A stretch of DNA of 64,000 nucleotides from Candidatus Leptofilum proximum (GCA_016710325.1 JADJXK010000002.1:5518001-5582000), one strand, 5' to 3'. Numbered from the stretch's first letter, positions 24,569 through 33,573 are shown. The notes: a model not told the origin generated them from the letters alone. Program-made: numbers and translations.

Positions 24569-25222
24569 ATGTTTAACCGAGTTTTTGGACGCCGTGAAGA
24601 GGAAGAGCAGGTAAAAAGCATGAACCGGCTGCCACCGGGACAGTCGCTGACGCAAAAATTCCCAGTGCTGCATTACGGCCCCACGCCGAACACCGACCTG
24701 GCAAAGTGGGATTTTCGCGTGTTTGGCCTGGTGGAAGAGGAAAAAGTGTGGAATTGGGAAGAATTTAACAAGCTGCCCCGCACCAAGTTAACGCTGGATA
24801 TTCACTGCGTCACCCGCTGGTCCAAGTTTGACACCGATTGGGAAGGCGTTTCGCTGAAAACATTGGTGGATGAGGGCTTCATCAAGCCGAAGCCGGAAGC
24901 CAGGTACGTGATCCAGCACTGTGAGGTAGGCTACACCACCAACACGCCTATCGAGCTGGTGCTGCAAGACAACTTCTTGCTGGCCACCCATTTCGATGGC
25001 AAGCCGCTGACCCTGGAGCATGGCTGGCCCCTGCGCGGCGTCATTGGTGCGTTTCCGGACCGCAGCGAGGAGAAATCGGCGTACCTGTGGAAGGGCGGCA
25101 AATGGCTGCGCGCCCTGGAGTTCCGCGCGGATGATCAGCTGGGCTTCTGGGAGCGAGCTGGCTACCACAATGAGGCCGACCCGTGGCAGGAGCAGCGCTT
25201 CGCTGGCGGGCGCTGGTTTTAG
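24569..25222 (+). CDS. Molybdopterin-dependent sulfite oxidase-like oxidoreductase
   Basis: 217 residues from ATG 24569, which has CAAGGAGA six bases upstream. 'TLDIHCVTRWSKFDTDWEGVSL' region (about 73-94) contains the Cys that ligates molybdenum in the sulfite oxidase/MsrP fold, and 'HFDGKPLTLEHGWPLRGVIG' region is the conserved Moco-binding stretch. No Tat signal and no haem domain, so it is a short cytoplasmic member whose substrate is unknown. moaA at 55018 supplies part of molybdopterin synthesis. Its upstream region is disturbed by the MITE and IS. Confidence 0.88.
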   Translation: MFNRVFGRREEEEQVKSMNRLPPGQSLTQKFPVLHYGPTPNTDLAKWDFRVFGLVEEEKVWNWEEFNKLPRTKLTLDIHCVTRWSKFDTDWEGVSLKTLVDEGFIKPKPEARYVIQHCEVGYTTNTPIELVLQDNFLLATHFDGKPLTLEHGWPLRGVIGAFPDRSEEKSAYLWKGGKWLRALEFRADDQLGFWERAGYHNEADPWQEQRFAGGRWF

Positions 25223-25226
25223 TTTT

Positions 25227-25294
25227 CCGTAATCTGTTATCGGTAATCGGTAATCGGTAAGAAACCGATTACCGTTCACCGATTACCGATTACC
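25227..25294. repeat. Intergenic inverted repeat, GGTAATC heptamer family
   Basis: Three tandem CGGTAAT units pair with CGATTAC units on the right arm. It is a sister of 10798-10870 and lies between two convergent genes. Confidence 0.8.
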
Positions 25295-25303
25295 ATTCCC
25301 CGT

Positions 25304-25903
25304 TCACGCTGCGGAAGCAGCACTCCCCATCTTTTCCTGCAAAAACTGCTTGGCGATGTCCACGGGGACGGCCAGGCCGACCTTAGGGCCGGAGATCATG
25401 GTGTTGATGCCCACGAGACGGCCGTTGCCATCCACCAGCGGCCCGCCCGAATGCCCCGGACGCAGCTGAATCCCCAGCTGCACCAGCTCCCCCCGATACC
25501 CGTTTTGCTCCAACGGCTGGCCCACGGCAATGACCATGCCCGCAGACGCCGCGCCAATCACGCCCCATGGATGCCCGACGGCAACCACCCAATCACCCGT
25601 TCTGAGCTGGCTGGAGTGGCCCAGCTCAATTGTCGGCAGCTGGTAGGCGGCAATGTAGAGCGCCGCCAGGTCAAGCGATTCGTCATAGGCCAGCAGCTGC
25701 GAGGGGAACGATCGGCCGTCGGCCAAAATGACTTCTGGCGTGCGCCGCTGCACCACGTGGGCGTTGGTCAAAATCAGCCCATCGCTGTGCCAGATGGTCC
25801 CCGCACCAAAGCCGGAACGGCCGTTGCCAATCTGCACCACGCTCTGCTGCACCGTCTGGATGAGCGTGGTCATTGTCTGGTTGATGTTGTGGAGAAGGTT
25901 CAT
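25304..25903 (-). CDS. Trypsin-like serine protease (S1C, HtrA type) without PDZ
   Basis: 199 residues. The catalytic triad is visible: His in 'LTNAHVV' (about 49), Asp in 'SLDLAAL' (about 79), Ser in 'RPGHSGGPLV' (about 153). The chain ends soon after the protease core, so the PDZ domain of DegP/HtrA proteins is missing. No signal peptide or membrane anchor precedes the core, which implies cytoplasmic location, unusual for HtrA proteins. It follows the PDZ-bearing homologue on the same strand, 89 bp downstream across a repeat, and probably arose by duplication. Confidence 0.85.
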   Translation of the reverse strand: MNLLHNINQTMTTLIQTVQQSVVQIGNGRSGFGAGTIWHSDGLILTNAHVVQRRTPEVILADGRSFPSQLLAYDESLDLAALYIAAYQLPTIELGHSSQLRTGDWVVAVGHPWGVIGAASAGMVIAVGQPLEQNGYRGELVQLGIQLRPGHSGGPLVDGNGRLVGINTMISGPKVGLAVPVDIAKQFLQEKMGSAASAA

Positions 25904-25920
25904 GTCTGGGAAGAAGTTAG

Positions 25921-25985
25921 CCGCGAATTAACGCGAATTTTCACGAATTGGATTTAAGTTCGCGGTAATTCGCGTTAATTCGCGG
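25921..25985. repeat. Intergenic inverted repeat, CGCGAATTA family
   Basis: CCGCGAATTAACGCGAAT on the left pairs with ATTCGCGTTAATTCGCGG on the right, with CACGAATT between. It lies between the two protease genes; a shorter relative is at 61293-61318. Confidence 0.8.
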
Positions 25986-25992
25986 CAGAGAA

Positions 25993-26889
25993 TTAAGATC
26001 GGGCCGCCACGGTGATTTCGGTGTTGTGTACCTGGCCGCCGCGCACAAATTTGGCGGATACGGCCGTTCCCACCACATCCCCCGCCAGCTGCGCCAGTAA
26101 ATCGTCATGGGACTGCACCGGGCTGTCGGCAAAAGTGACCAATGTGTCGCCCAGTGTCAGGCCTGCTTTGGCCGCCGGGCTGTCCTTTTCCACCGAAACA
26201 ACCAGCAGCCCGCGCTTCTGGTTCAGCTCCGCTTTTAGATCATCGGGCAGGTGAACCCGCTGGGTGCTAACGCCCAGGTAGCCGCGCTGCACACGGCCAT
26301 GTGTCTGTAAAGCATCCGCCACGCGGGCCAGGGTAGCCACGGGAACTGCCAGGCTGACACCGCGCCCCAACGCTGAGGTGTTGAGTCCGATGAGCTGCCC
26401 GGCGGCATCAACCAGCGGACCGCCGGAAAAGCCAGGGTACATCACCACATCGGTTTGCAGGTAGCGGTCGATGTCGCCGCCCAGGCGGGTGCGCCAGCCC
26501 TCGCCCAGCGCCGAGACGATACCCAGGGTGGCCTGCACGGTGCGACCTGGCCGTCCCAGCGCCAGGACCAGGTTGCCCACGCCCAGTTCTTGTTTGTTGC
26601 CTTCGGTGAGTGGTGCCAGGCCGCTGGCCGCCACTTTAAGCACCGCCAGGTCGGTGGATGGATCGCGCCCGATGAGGCTGGCGTCCACGCTGCTGCCGTC
26701 GGGCAGGCCCACCTTCAGGCTGTCGTCGCGGGTCACAACGTGGTTGGCGGTGAGAATCAGGCCGTCGCTGCCCCACACGATGCCCGTGGCGCCAAAGCGG
26801 CGCCGCCCCTCAATATGCACAATGCCAGAATCTGCCTGGGAAACGGCCGCTGCCAATGCCGCCGAAAGTTCAGTCAATACGTTGCTCAT
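25993..26889 (-). CDS. HtrA-like serine protease with C-terminal PDZ domain
   Basis: 298 residues. Catalytic His in 'LTANHVVT' (about 50), Asp in 'STDLAVL' (about 81), Ser in 'GFSGGPLVDA' (about 156). A PDZ domain follows (about 195-285, 'RGYLGVSTQRVHLP' to 'LLAQLAG'). As with its neighbour there is no signal peptide or anchor, so an intracellular or leaderless role is likely. Such proteases degrade or monitor misfolded proteins. GGAGCAACC precedes the ATG. The two protease genes and the LuxR-type regulator upstream (27131-27778) share a strand and may form a unit. Confidence 0.87.
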   Translation of the reverse strand: MSNVLTELSAALAAAVSQADSGIVHIEGRRRFGATGIVWGSDGLILTANHVVTRDDSLKVGLPDGSSVDASLIGRDPSTDLAVLKVAASGLAPLTEGNKQELGVGNLVLALGRPGRTVQATLGIVSALGEGWRTRLGGDIDRYLQTDVVMYPGFSGGPLVDAAGQLIGLNTSALGRGVSLAVPVATLARVADALQTHGRVQRGYLGVSTQRVHLPDDLKAELNQKRGLLVVSVEKDSPAAKAGLTLGDTLVTFADSPVQSHDDLLAQLAGDVVGTAVSAKFVRGGQVHNTEITVAARS

Positions 26890-26903
26890 GGTTGCTCCTT
26901 AAA

Positions 26904-27084
26904 GTAGCCGCGGTTTCTTACCGCGCTGTTTTTCCGCGGAAAGCATCCGCGCCTACGGTAATTGATGATTGTTAGTTTAGGGGAAACTGGCCGGTGCGAA
27001 ATCCGCCATTGCGGGAGTGGCCACCTGGAAGAATGGGTAGGTGATCTGACCCCCACCCTGGCCCTCCCCCTAAAATGGGGAGGG
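26904..27084. other. Intergenic hairpins between the regulator and protease genes
   Basis: GTAG..CTAC-bounded hairpin with CCGCGG/CCGCG units (26904-26956), then CCCTCCCC (27062-27069) paired with GGGGAGGG (27077-27084). Neither has a clear T run. The 240-bp gap shows no gene. Confidence 0.5.
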
Positions 27085-27130
27085 GATTTGGCGTCTACTT
27101 CCTCGCAGGGAGAGAGTAAGGATTATGTAG

Positions 27131-27778
27131 TTACAAAAGCAGCAGCCCCAACCGCGTCGCCTGCACCACTGCCTCGGTGCGGCTTTGGGCGTTGAGCTTG
27201 CCCAGGATGGCATTGACGTGAAACTTCACCGTGTGGTCGCTGATTTCCAGCTGGTGGGCAATGGCTTTGTTGGTCAGCCCTTCGGCCAGCAGGGAAAGGA
27301 CCTGCTGTTCGCGCGGGGTGAGTTCGGCCAACTCGGGGATAGTTTCTGGGGCGATGGGGGCAGCGGGCAGAACGGCCGTTACAAATTCCGGGTCTAAAAC
27401 GGCCATCCCGTGCAGCGCGGTTTGCAGCGCGGCGATCATGGCCGCGGCTGGGGCATCACGGCGCAGCATGGCCTGGATGCCAAGTGACCAGAGGTGAGGA
27501 ACGGCCATTTCATCCGCCAGCAGGGCCACAACCGGTAACGGGAAAGGCTCCTCATCGGGCAGGGTGGCGGGCGCTGCCCAGCCCACGTCCCACACCACGC
27601 CGTCCAGCCGCAGGTCGGCCCATTCGTCGGCCTGCAGGTCGGCCAGCCAATCGGCGAGGCTCAGCTGGGCTACGATGTCGGTGGTGGGTTCGGCGGCCAG
27701 CAGCGTGGCCAGCCCAGCCCGCGCCAGCGGATCGTTGGCCACAATGGCGATGGACAGCATGGGGGTAAATTCGCTCAT
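27131..27778 (-). CDS. LuxR-type response regulator with degenerate receiver
   Basis: 215 residues from ATG 27778. Residues about 5-115 form a receiver-like domain, but the acidic pair at the start is replaced ('SIAIVANDPLARAG') and the conserved Lys is Arg ('AMLRRDAP'); an Asp remains in 'DGVVWDVGW'. The LuxR/FixJ helix-turn-helix is canonical (about 148-210, 'LTPREQQVLSLLAEGLTNKA'). It probably binds DNA as a dimer and may work without phosphorylation. Located upstream of, and on the same strand as, the HtrA-like genes, which it could control. Confidence 0.85.
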   Translation of the reverse strand: MSEFTPMLSIAIVANDPLARAGLATLLAAEPTTDIVAQLSLADWLADLQADEWADLRLDGVVWDVGWAAPATLPDEEPFPLPVVALLADEMAVPHLWSLGIQAMLRRDAPAAAMIAALQTALHGMAVLDPEFVTAVLPAAPIAPETIPELAELTPREQQVLSLLAEGLTNKAIAHQLEISDHTVKFHVNAILGKLNAQSRTEAVVQATRLGLLLL

Positions 27779-27892
27779 GGCGGCCAAGCGTACCACATTT
27801 CTCTTTGAGGGTGATTAGATTTTTGGGGTCTTTCGGATTTTCCTGTACCATTCGCCTCTTTTGGGAAATAACACCACGCCAAGAGGAACCTG

Positions 27893-29149
27893 ATGACCAC
27901 AGCCACCATCTCTCATGGTACACGCCAGCGCCTGACCGCTGCCCTGTTTTTCTCGCAAAGCCTGTTTTCGGCGGCAATGATTGCTGGCTTTACCCTGACA
28001 CCTATCCTGGCCGCTGAACTGGGCGGCAGCGACAGTGCTGCCGGTGTGCCCAACACGCTGACGCTGCTGGGCCGCGCTGCGGCCGCTTACCCCATTGGTT
28101 GGCTGTTCGACAAAGTCGGCCGCCGGCTGGGGCTGACGATGGGGTTTGCCCTGGCTTTGGCCGGGGCCGGGTTAACGGTTTGGGCGGTGGTAAACGGCTC
28201 GTTTTTGGGCTTGTGTGCCGGGGCGGCGTTGATGGGCATGGGGCGCGGCGGTACGGAACAGGCACGGTACGTCGCCGCTGAAGTGCAGCTGCCGGAACGG
28301 CGGGCCAAGGTGATTGGCCTGATTGTTTTTGCGGGAACGATTGGCGCGGTGGGTGGCCCGGCCCTGGTGGGGCCATCGGCGCGGCTGGCAGCGCAATGGG
28401 GTCTTCTGGGTGATGCCGGGCCATACCTGGCAACGGTGGTGCTGTACGGCATGGGGCTGCTGATCATCTTCCTCTTTTTGCGCCCTGATCCGCGGCAGAT
28501 CAGCCAGGTGGTTGCGGTTGAGAAACCGGTGGGGACGGTGGAAGGGGCAGCACGGCCGTTTTCCCAAATCTTCAGCCAGCCGACGGTGCTTTTAGCGGTG
28601 GCGGCTATGGCCATCGGCCAGCTGGTGATGGCCCTCATCATGGTGATTACGCCGCTGCACATGGACCACAACAATCACGGTACGGAATCGGTTTCGCTGG
28701 TGATCATGGCGCACACGTTGGGCATGTTTGGATTGTCGGGCGTGACGGGGGGATTGATCGACCGGTACGGCCGTATCCCGCTTATTGTGGCCGGGTCAGT
28801 GCTGCTCATCATTTCCGGCATCCAGGCGCCGCTGTCGGTTTCACTGTGGAACCTGGTGGTGTCCCTCTTTTTGCTCGGCTTGGGTTGGAACTTCTGCTTT
28901 ATTGCCGGTTCGTCACTCATGTCCGACGCGCTGGCGCCCAGCGAACGGGCTCGCGCTCAGGGCGCTTCCGAGGTGCTGGTGTCGTTGGCAACCGGGGTGG
29001 GCAGTTTGGGCACGGGGGCTGTGTTTCATCAAGGGGGCATGACGGCTGTGGCCGCCGTGGGCATTGCCCTCTCTTTGCTGCTGGTGGCGCTGCTGGTCTG
29101 GTTCAAACGGTCCGAGTCGCGCAGTGCACCCCCGCCAGCACCAGCCTAA
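27893..29149 (+). CDS. Major facilitator superfamily transporter
   Basis: 418 residues with about 12 predicted membrane segments. 'GWLFDKVGRRLGLTMG' (about 66-81) is the MFS loop 2-3 motif (G-x-x-x-D-x-x-G-R-R), and a related 'GGLIDRYGRIPLI' lies in the second half. It exports or imports a small solute by proton coupling; the substrate is unknown, although single-component exporters of this type often carry drugs. AAGAGGAACCTG provides the ribosome site. The gene diverges from the regulator at 27131-27778 with a 114-bp gap. Confidence 0.88.
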   Translation: MTTATISHGTRQRLTAALFFSQSLFSAAMIAGFTLTPILAAELGGSDSAAGVPNTLTLLGRAAAAYPIGWLFDKVGRRLGLTMGFALALAGAGLTVWAVVNGSFLGLCAGAALMGMGRGGTEQARYVAAEVQLPERRAKVIGLIVFAGTIGAVGGPALVGPSARLAAQWGLLGDAGPYLATVVLYGMGLLIIFLFLRPDPRQISQVVAVEKPVGTVEGAARPFSQIFSQPTVLLAVAAMAIGQLVMALIMVITPLHMDHNNHGTESVSLVIMAHTLGMFGLSGVTGGLIDRYGRIPLIVAGSVLLIISGIQAPLSVSLWNLVVSLFLLGLGWNFCFIAGSSLMSDALAPSERARAQGASEVLVSLATGVGSLGTGAVFHQGGMTAVAAVGIALSLLLVALLVWFKRSESRSAPPPAPA

Positions 29150-29174
29150 ATGTGAGCTTAAGGGACGGGGGTGT

Positions 29175-29229
29175 TGAAACGTGAAATGTGAAACGTGACC
29201 AGAGGCACTTCACGTTTTACGTTTCACGC
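29175..29229. repeat. Intergenic inverted repeat, GTGAAAC heptamer family
   Basis: GAAACGTGAAATGTGAAACG pairs with CGTTTTACGTTTCACG-type units. It lies between convergent genes. Confidence 0.8.
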
Positions 29230-29249
29230 ATCATCAAATGGTTTCAGGC

Positions 29250-30791
29250 TCAATTTTTGGTGAGTGTTAACGTATAGCCAGATGCGGCAGCGTCAAAATC
29301 GAGCACGCCGATGAGATGCAGGCCCCGTTGGGTGAGCGTGACGTTTTCGATTTCCGCGTCCTGGAAAACAGCGCCAATGGCGGTGAACTGCGGCGGGCCA
29401 AACAGCCCCAGCACAAGATCACCTTCGCTGCCGGTAGCGGCCGTAGAGATGTTTACCGTGTCGCCGCTGTGGCCCAAAAAGCACCAGTAGTCGATACCCA
29501 GCACGGCCACTCTATTTGTGACGGTCTGACCGTACTCGATGCGGCCTTTGATGGTGTCGGGGAAGCCACCTTCTTCGTTGAAAATGAGGCAGTAGTCGCC
29601 CTCGGTGGCGTTGAGGTTGTAGATTCGGATTTGATAGCCCAGCGCCACGTTGAGCGGGACACCGGCAATCGTTTCCAGGCCGCCGTTGCCGGTGTTGTTG
29701 GCCTGCTGCACCACGTCTTTGTTAGGGCCGACAATTTCCAGCACCAGGTTCATAGTGGCTTCGGCAATGGCCGTTACCGTAATCACCCCGTCATAGTCAA
29801 ACAAGATTGGCCACAGATGGGCTTCTTCTTGCCCGAGCAGTTCCAGCACTGGCGTTTCTCCGGCTAGTTCGTCAAACTCGATCACATCAAAATCGTTGGG
29901 ATTGCGGGTGGCGGTGGTAAACACCTGCGGCGTGACGGTGGGTGTGCCCGCCGCGGCGCCGCCGCTGCCCGTGGCGGTCGGCGTGCCGCTGCCTGCGGTG
30001 GGTGACGGGCCAGGACTGCCGCCCGGTGATGGCGTTCCCAAAGCATCCGTAGTGGGTGATGGGGAGCCAACGGCCGTTCCATTGCTCACCGTTGGCGTGA
30101 GTACGGCCGTGGTCGGTGTACCACCAGGCGTGCCGCCACCGGGGGGCGCGGGAATGGTGGTGCTGGCGCTGGTAGGCGTCAGGGTCGGTTCACCCTCGGT
30201 GAATTCGAGTGTGGGGGTGGGCAGCTGGCTGTCGTCGCCGGGGGTGGCAACGGCCGTGCCGCCATCCCCAGCGGCAATTTGCGTGCCGGACCCGGTCGGC
30301 GTCAGCGTTACCCGGGCAATGGGGCTGGGTGATACAATGTCGCTGGCTTTGAGGTACCAGACTTGCCTGGTGGTGGCACTTTTACCGCAGCCCACCGGCC
30401 CTTCGAACATCTGCCACACTCCGGCAACCGTCATGGTGAGGCTGGTGGGCAGCAGCGAACGCACCTGAGCGTCAAAACCGCCGACAGCTATCAGGCTGCC
30501 ATCTTCTCCCTCCAGCTGCCATGTCGCTGGCGACGGATGGGGGTCCGTGCTGCACACCAGCAGGGGCAGGCGGCGGTATTGGCCAGTGAGCGTCACAAAA
30601 CTGCTGGCGTACGCTTCCGGGTCTGCTGCCAGGTCGGCAATGGTGATATTTGGCGGCGTGGCGGAGCTTGCCGCTGCGGCGGTGCCATCGGCTTCGGCAA
30701 AGGGGGTGGGCGTGGGGCGCTGGCTCCCGCTGCAAGCCATGAGAAGGGTTACCAGTACAAGCCCGAAGATGAGATTCCGTTGTTTCATCAT
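29250..30791 (-). CDS. Lipoprotein with Pro/Thr-rich linker and PPC-like repeats
   Basis: 513 residues counted from the ATG at 30791 (ATG 30788 is equally possible). A lipoprotein signal peptide ends in 'TLLMAC'. Residues about 45-170 form a domain containing two Cys pairs of unknown type; residues about 180-300 are a low-complexity Thr/Pro/Gly spacer; residues about 305-510 resemble two pre-peptidase C-terminal (PPC) beta-sandwich repeats. Presumably tethered to the outer face of the cytoplasmic membrane, with the spacer crossing the wall. Function unknown. It diverges from the HD hydrolase gene with about 150 bp between the starts. Confidence 0.72.
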   Translation of the reverse strand: MMKQRNLIFGLVLVTLLMACSGSQRPTPTPFAEADGTAAAASSATPPNITIADLAADPEAYASSFVTLTGQYRRLPLLVCSTDPHPSPATWQLEGEDGSLIAVGGFDAQVRSLLPTSLTMTVAGVWQMFEGPVGCGKSATTRQVWYLKASDIVSPSPIARVTLTPTGSGTQIAAGDGGTAVATPGDDSQLPTPTLEFTEGEPTLTPTSASTTIPAPPGGGTPGGTPTTAVLTPTVSNGTAVGSPSPTTDALGTPSPGGSPGPSPTAGSGTPTATGSGGAAAGTPTVTPQVFTTATRNPNDFDVIEFDELAGETPVLELLGQEEAHLWPILFDYDGVITVTAIAEATMNLVLEIVGPNKDVVQQANNTGNGGLETIAGVPLNVALGYQIRIYNLNATEGDYCLIFNEEGGFPDTIKGRIEYGQTVTNRVAVLGIDYWCFLGHSGDTVNISTAATGSEGDLVLGLFGPPQFTAIGAVFQDAEIENVTLTQRGLHLIGVLDFDAAASGYTLTLTKN

Positions 30792-30943
30792 ACGTTCCAA
30801 TTTTCTGACGGTTTGTGCCTCAAGGTTTGCAGGCAGCCTGCCGTATGATACCAAAATTAGCGGAGAAAGTGGTGATTGGTTCATAATTGTTTGGAATGAC
30901 GAGTGGAGACGGCCGTTTGTCTCCACCGCAAAAAAGGACACCA

Positions 30944-31933
30944 ATGCAAATCAACGATCCCATTTACGGCGCAATCGAGATTCAGGAACCGGTCCTGCTG
31001 GACCTCCTCCACTCTGGGGCCATGCAGCGGCTGCACGGCGTGCTGCAGCACGGCATCACCGGGCTGATTGGCCTGACGCAGCCGATCACCCGCTTTGAGC
31101 ATTCCGTGGGTGCCATGCTGCTGGTGCGCCAGCTGGGTGGTTCGCTGCGCGAGCAAATTGCCGCCCTGCTGCACGACATCAGCCACACGGCCTTCAGCCA
31201 CGTGATTGATTACGTGCTGGACGACCACGACGGGCAGAGCTACCACGACGAGATGAAAGAGACGTTCGTGGCGACCACCGACTTGCCCGGCATTCTGGCC
31301 CGGCACGCTTACGACTGGACTGACTTTATGGACGAGAGCACATTTCCGCTGTTGGAGCAGCCGTCGCCCCGGCTGTGTGCTGACCGGATCGACTATTTTT
31401 TGCGCGATTGTGTGGGGCTGGGGCTGGCTGCTCAGGAGGATGTGGATCGGGCGGTGGCGGATTTGGTGGTGGGAGACGGCCGTATCGCCCTCAAAACTGT
31501 AGACGTGGCCCGCTGGTTTGGCAACACCTTCATGCAAGCCGACGATGCCAGCTGGGCCAACTTTCGCGAGGTGGGGCTGTATGAGCTAACAGCCCGGGCC
31601 ATCCGGCGCGGGCTGGTCCTGGGCGTCATCGTGCAGGACGATTTCTGGCTGACGGACGAGGCGCTGTGGCACAAGCTGCAAACGGCAGCGGACACTACCG
31701 CCGATGCCGAACTTCGCTCCCTGTTGGCCCTCGTCTCACTAGATACGCAGTTTGTCTGGGACGAAGCCAACCCGACGTTTTGCGTCAGCACCAAGCTGCG
31801 GGCTGTGGACCCGGACGTATGGCAAGATGGCGTTTTACGGCCGCTTTCCGTGCTTGATCCCGTCTTTGCCGCCCGGCGCGAAGCGTACCTGAGCGGCAAG
31901 CAGGGCGCCTGGCCCATGCGGGTTATCCAATAA
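30944..31933 (+). CDS. HD-domain phosphohydrolase (dNTPase-like)
   Basis: 329 residues from ATG 30944, preceded by AAAAAGGA; an in-frame TTG at 30887 lacks support. The metal ligands of the HD fold are present: His in 'TRFEHSVGA' (about 50), 'LLHDISHTAFSHV' (His-Asp about 76-77), and Asp in 'CADRIDYFLRD'. This arrangement matches YpbG/SAMHD1-related HD phosphohydrolases, which often act on deoxynucleotides, though the substrate is not set by sequence. Cytoplasmic, no signal. Adjacent repeats isolate it from the flavin reductase gene. Confidence 0.85.
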   Translation: MQINDPIYGAIEIQEPVLLDLLHSGAMQRLHGVLQHGITGLIGLTQPITRFEHSVGAMLLVRQLGGSLREQIAALLHDISHTAFSHVIDYVLDDHDGQSYHDEMKETFVATTDLPGILARHAYDWTDFMDESTFPLLEQPSPRLCADRIDYFLRDCVGLGLAAQEDVDRAVADLVVGDGRIALKTVDVARWFGNTFMQADDASWANFREVGLYELTARAIRRGLVLGVIVQDDFWLTDEALWHKLQTAADTTADAELRSLLALVSLDTQFVWDEANPTFCVSTKLRAVDPDVWQDGVLRPLSVLDPVFAARREAYLSGKQGAWPMRVIQ

Positions 31934-31937
31934 ATAA

Positions 31938-32000
31938 GTGAAGCGTGAAACGTGAAACGTGGCAAATTTTTCGTCACGTTTCACGCTTCACGTTTCACGC
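31938..32000. repeat. Intergenic inverted repeat, GTGAAAC heptamer family
   Basis: GTGAAGCGTGAAACGTGAAA pairs with TTTCACGCTTCACGTTTCAC. The right arm ends 14 bp before the next ATG. Confidence 0.85.
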
Positions 32001-32013
32001 TAAAAGGTGAACG

Positions 32014-32634
32014 ATGCGACTCAATCCCGAAGAATTAACCAACCGCGATCGCTACAAATTGATAATTGGCGCGATTGTGCCCCGGCCCATTGCCTGGGTG
32101 AGCACGATCGATGCCGAAGGACGGCCGAATTTAGCCCCATTTTCGTTTTTTACGGCCGTTTGCTCCGATCCCATGACGCTGCTGTTTTCCCCCGGCTGGA
32201 GCGAACTGCGCGGGCGGATGAAAGACACGCTGCACAATATTCGTGCCGTGCCGGAATTTGTCATCAACATTACCAACGAAGCCACGGCCGAAGCGATGAA
32301 CCTCACCGCCACCGAATTTGACGCGGGGGTGGATGAGTTTGCCTGGGCGGGCGTCACGGCCGTGCCCAGCGAAACGATCCGCGTGCCGCGCGTGGCCGAA
32401 GCGCCCATCGCTTTTGAGTGCAAATTGCAGCAAATTGTGGTGGTGCACGAAGGGCCAGGCGGTGGGGCGGTGGTGTTTGGCGAGGTGCAGTCGATTTTTG
32501 TGCGGGATGAGGTGGTGGAAAACGGCCGTATCGACCCCATCAAATTGCAGCCAATCGGCCGTATGGCGGGGTCGGGTTACGCCCACATCAACAGCTTCTT
32601 CGAGATGCACCGCGTGCCGCCGCCGGTGGAGTAG
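32014..32634 (+). CDS. Flavin reductase-like FMN-binding split-barrel protein
   Basis: 206 residues. 'IIGAIVPRPIAWVSTID' (about 17-33), 'NLAPFSFFTAVCSDP' (about 39-53) and 'EFVINI' are the FMN-binding landmarks of the flavin reductase/flavoredoxin split-barrel family. These proteins bind FMN and pass electrons from NAD(P)H or ferredoxin-like partners to flavins or metals. The C-terminal 'GRMAGSGYAHINSFFEM' is typical of the subgroup. No partner oxygenase is nearby. Confidence 0.88.
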   Translation: MRLNPEELTNRDRYKLIIGAIVPRPIAWVSTIDAEGRPNLAPFSFFTAVCSDPMTLLFSPGWSELRGRMKDTLHNIRAVPEFVINITNEATAEAMNLTATEFDAGVDEFAWAGVTAVPSETIRVPRVAEAPIAFECKLQQIVVVHEGPGGGAVVFGEVQSIFVRDEVVENGRIDPIKLQPIGRMAGSGYAHINSFFEMHRVPPPVE

Positions 32635-32635
32635 G

Positions 32636-32697
32636 GCCACAGAGTACACAGAGGGAAAAGAGAAAATCCCTCTTAAATCGCTGGATTTCTCTGTGGC
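32636..32697. repeat. Intergenic inverted repeat, CACAGAG family
   Basis: GCCACAGAGTACACAGAG faces CTCTGTGGC on the right. Member of the family at 9759-9829 and 39087-39161; lies between convergent genes. Confidence 0.75.
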
Positions 32698-32703
32698 AAA
32701 TAT

Positions 32704-33573
32704 TTAAGCAAAACCGGTAAGTTCTTCGCTGAGCTGCCAGAGGCGTTGGGCAACGGCCGTATCGTATGAAATTTTTGAGGACTGAACTGGTTTTTTCTTG
32801 ACAAAGTATTGGCCGCTGACGTCTGCCACTTCGGGCGAACTGGCCAGGTAAATTTGAGTTTGGGCGCCTTGTTCGGGGGTGAGGAGGAACGGCCGTAGCA
32901 GCTTAAAAATCGTACTCATTACTCCTTCCCCCATGGCAAATTCGGTCGCCACGCCGCCCGGATGCAGCGCATTGGCCGTGACGCCGCTGCCTGCCAGCCG
33001 CCGTGCCAGTTCATAGGTAAACAAAATGTTGGCCAGCTTCGACTGGCCGTATGCTTCAAAGCTGCGGTATCTTTTGGCCAGCATGATGTCGTCAAAGTTG
33101 ATCTTGCTCCCCGTGTGTGCGCCCGAAGAGACGTTGACAATACGTGCCGGGGCCGACGACTTGAGCAAATCCAGCAGCAAGTGGGTGAGCAAAAAATACC
33201 CCAGATGGTTGAGGGAAAAGGTCATTTCGTAGCCATCTATCGATACCTGCCGGTCCTGGAAAACGGCCCCGGCGTTGTTGACCAGCACGTCCAGCCGGTC
33301 GTAGCTGGCCTGAACGGTGGCGGCCAGCTGTCGTACCGAAGCCTTGCTGGAGAGATCGGCCAGCAGCAGATGCACTTTATCGCTGCCACTCGCCTGGCGC
33401 ACCTCAGCCAGGGCCGCTTCGCCGCGCGCCTGGCTGCGCGCCACCATGATCACGGTCGCCCCCATCTTGGCCAGCACCAGCGCCGTCGCTTTGCCCAGAC
33501 CGGCGTTGGCCCCGGTAACGAGGCATACTTTTTCTTTCATTATTTTGTCAGAAATATTCTTTGACTGCGACAT
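32704..33573 (-). CDS. Short-chain dehydrogenase/reductase (retinol dehydrogenase-like)
   Basis: 289 residues. 'CLVTGANAGLGKATA' (about 17-31) is the TGxxxGxG cofactor loop, 'VLVNNAGAV' the NNAG motif, and Ser in 'IVNVSSGAH' with 'YGQSKLAN' (Tyr/Lys) completes the catalytic set. 'MVARSQARGE' after the second strand favours NADP(H). The overall pattern resembles RDH11-14/WW-domain oxidoreductase-like SDRs, but substrates of bacterial members are unknown. The start at 33573 has TTGGAG upstream; an internal ATG at 33540 is less likely. Confidence 0.88.
   Translation of the reverse strand: MSQSKNISDKIMKEKVCLVTGANAGLGKATALVLAKMGATVIMVARSQARGEAALAEVRQASGSDKVHLLLADLSSKASVRQLAATVQASYDRLDVLVNNAGAVFQDRQVSIDGYEMTFSLNHLGYFLLTHLLLDLLKSSAPARIVNVSSGAHTGSKINFDDIMLAKRYRSFEAYGQSKLANILFTYELARRLAGSGVTANALHPGGVATEFAMGEGVMSTIFKLLRPFLLTPEQGAQTQIYLASSPEVADVSGQYFVKKKPVQSSKISYDTAVAQRLWQLSEELTGFA

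Noticed and set aside
30000..30260. Low-complexity Pro/Thr/Gly region as a possible collagen-like or phase-variable tract
   Set aside because: Units are not regular and no mononucleotide tract suited to slippage is present; it is best read as a lipoprotein spacer.
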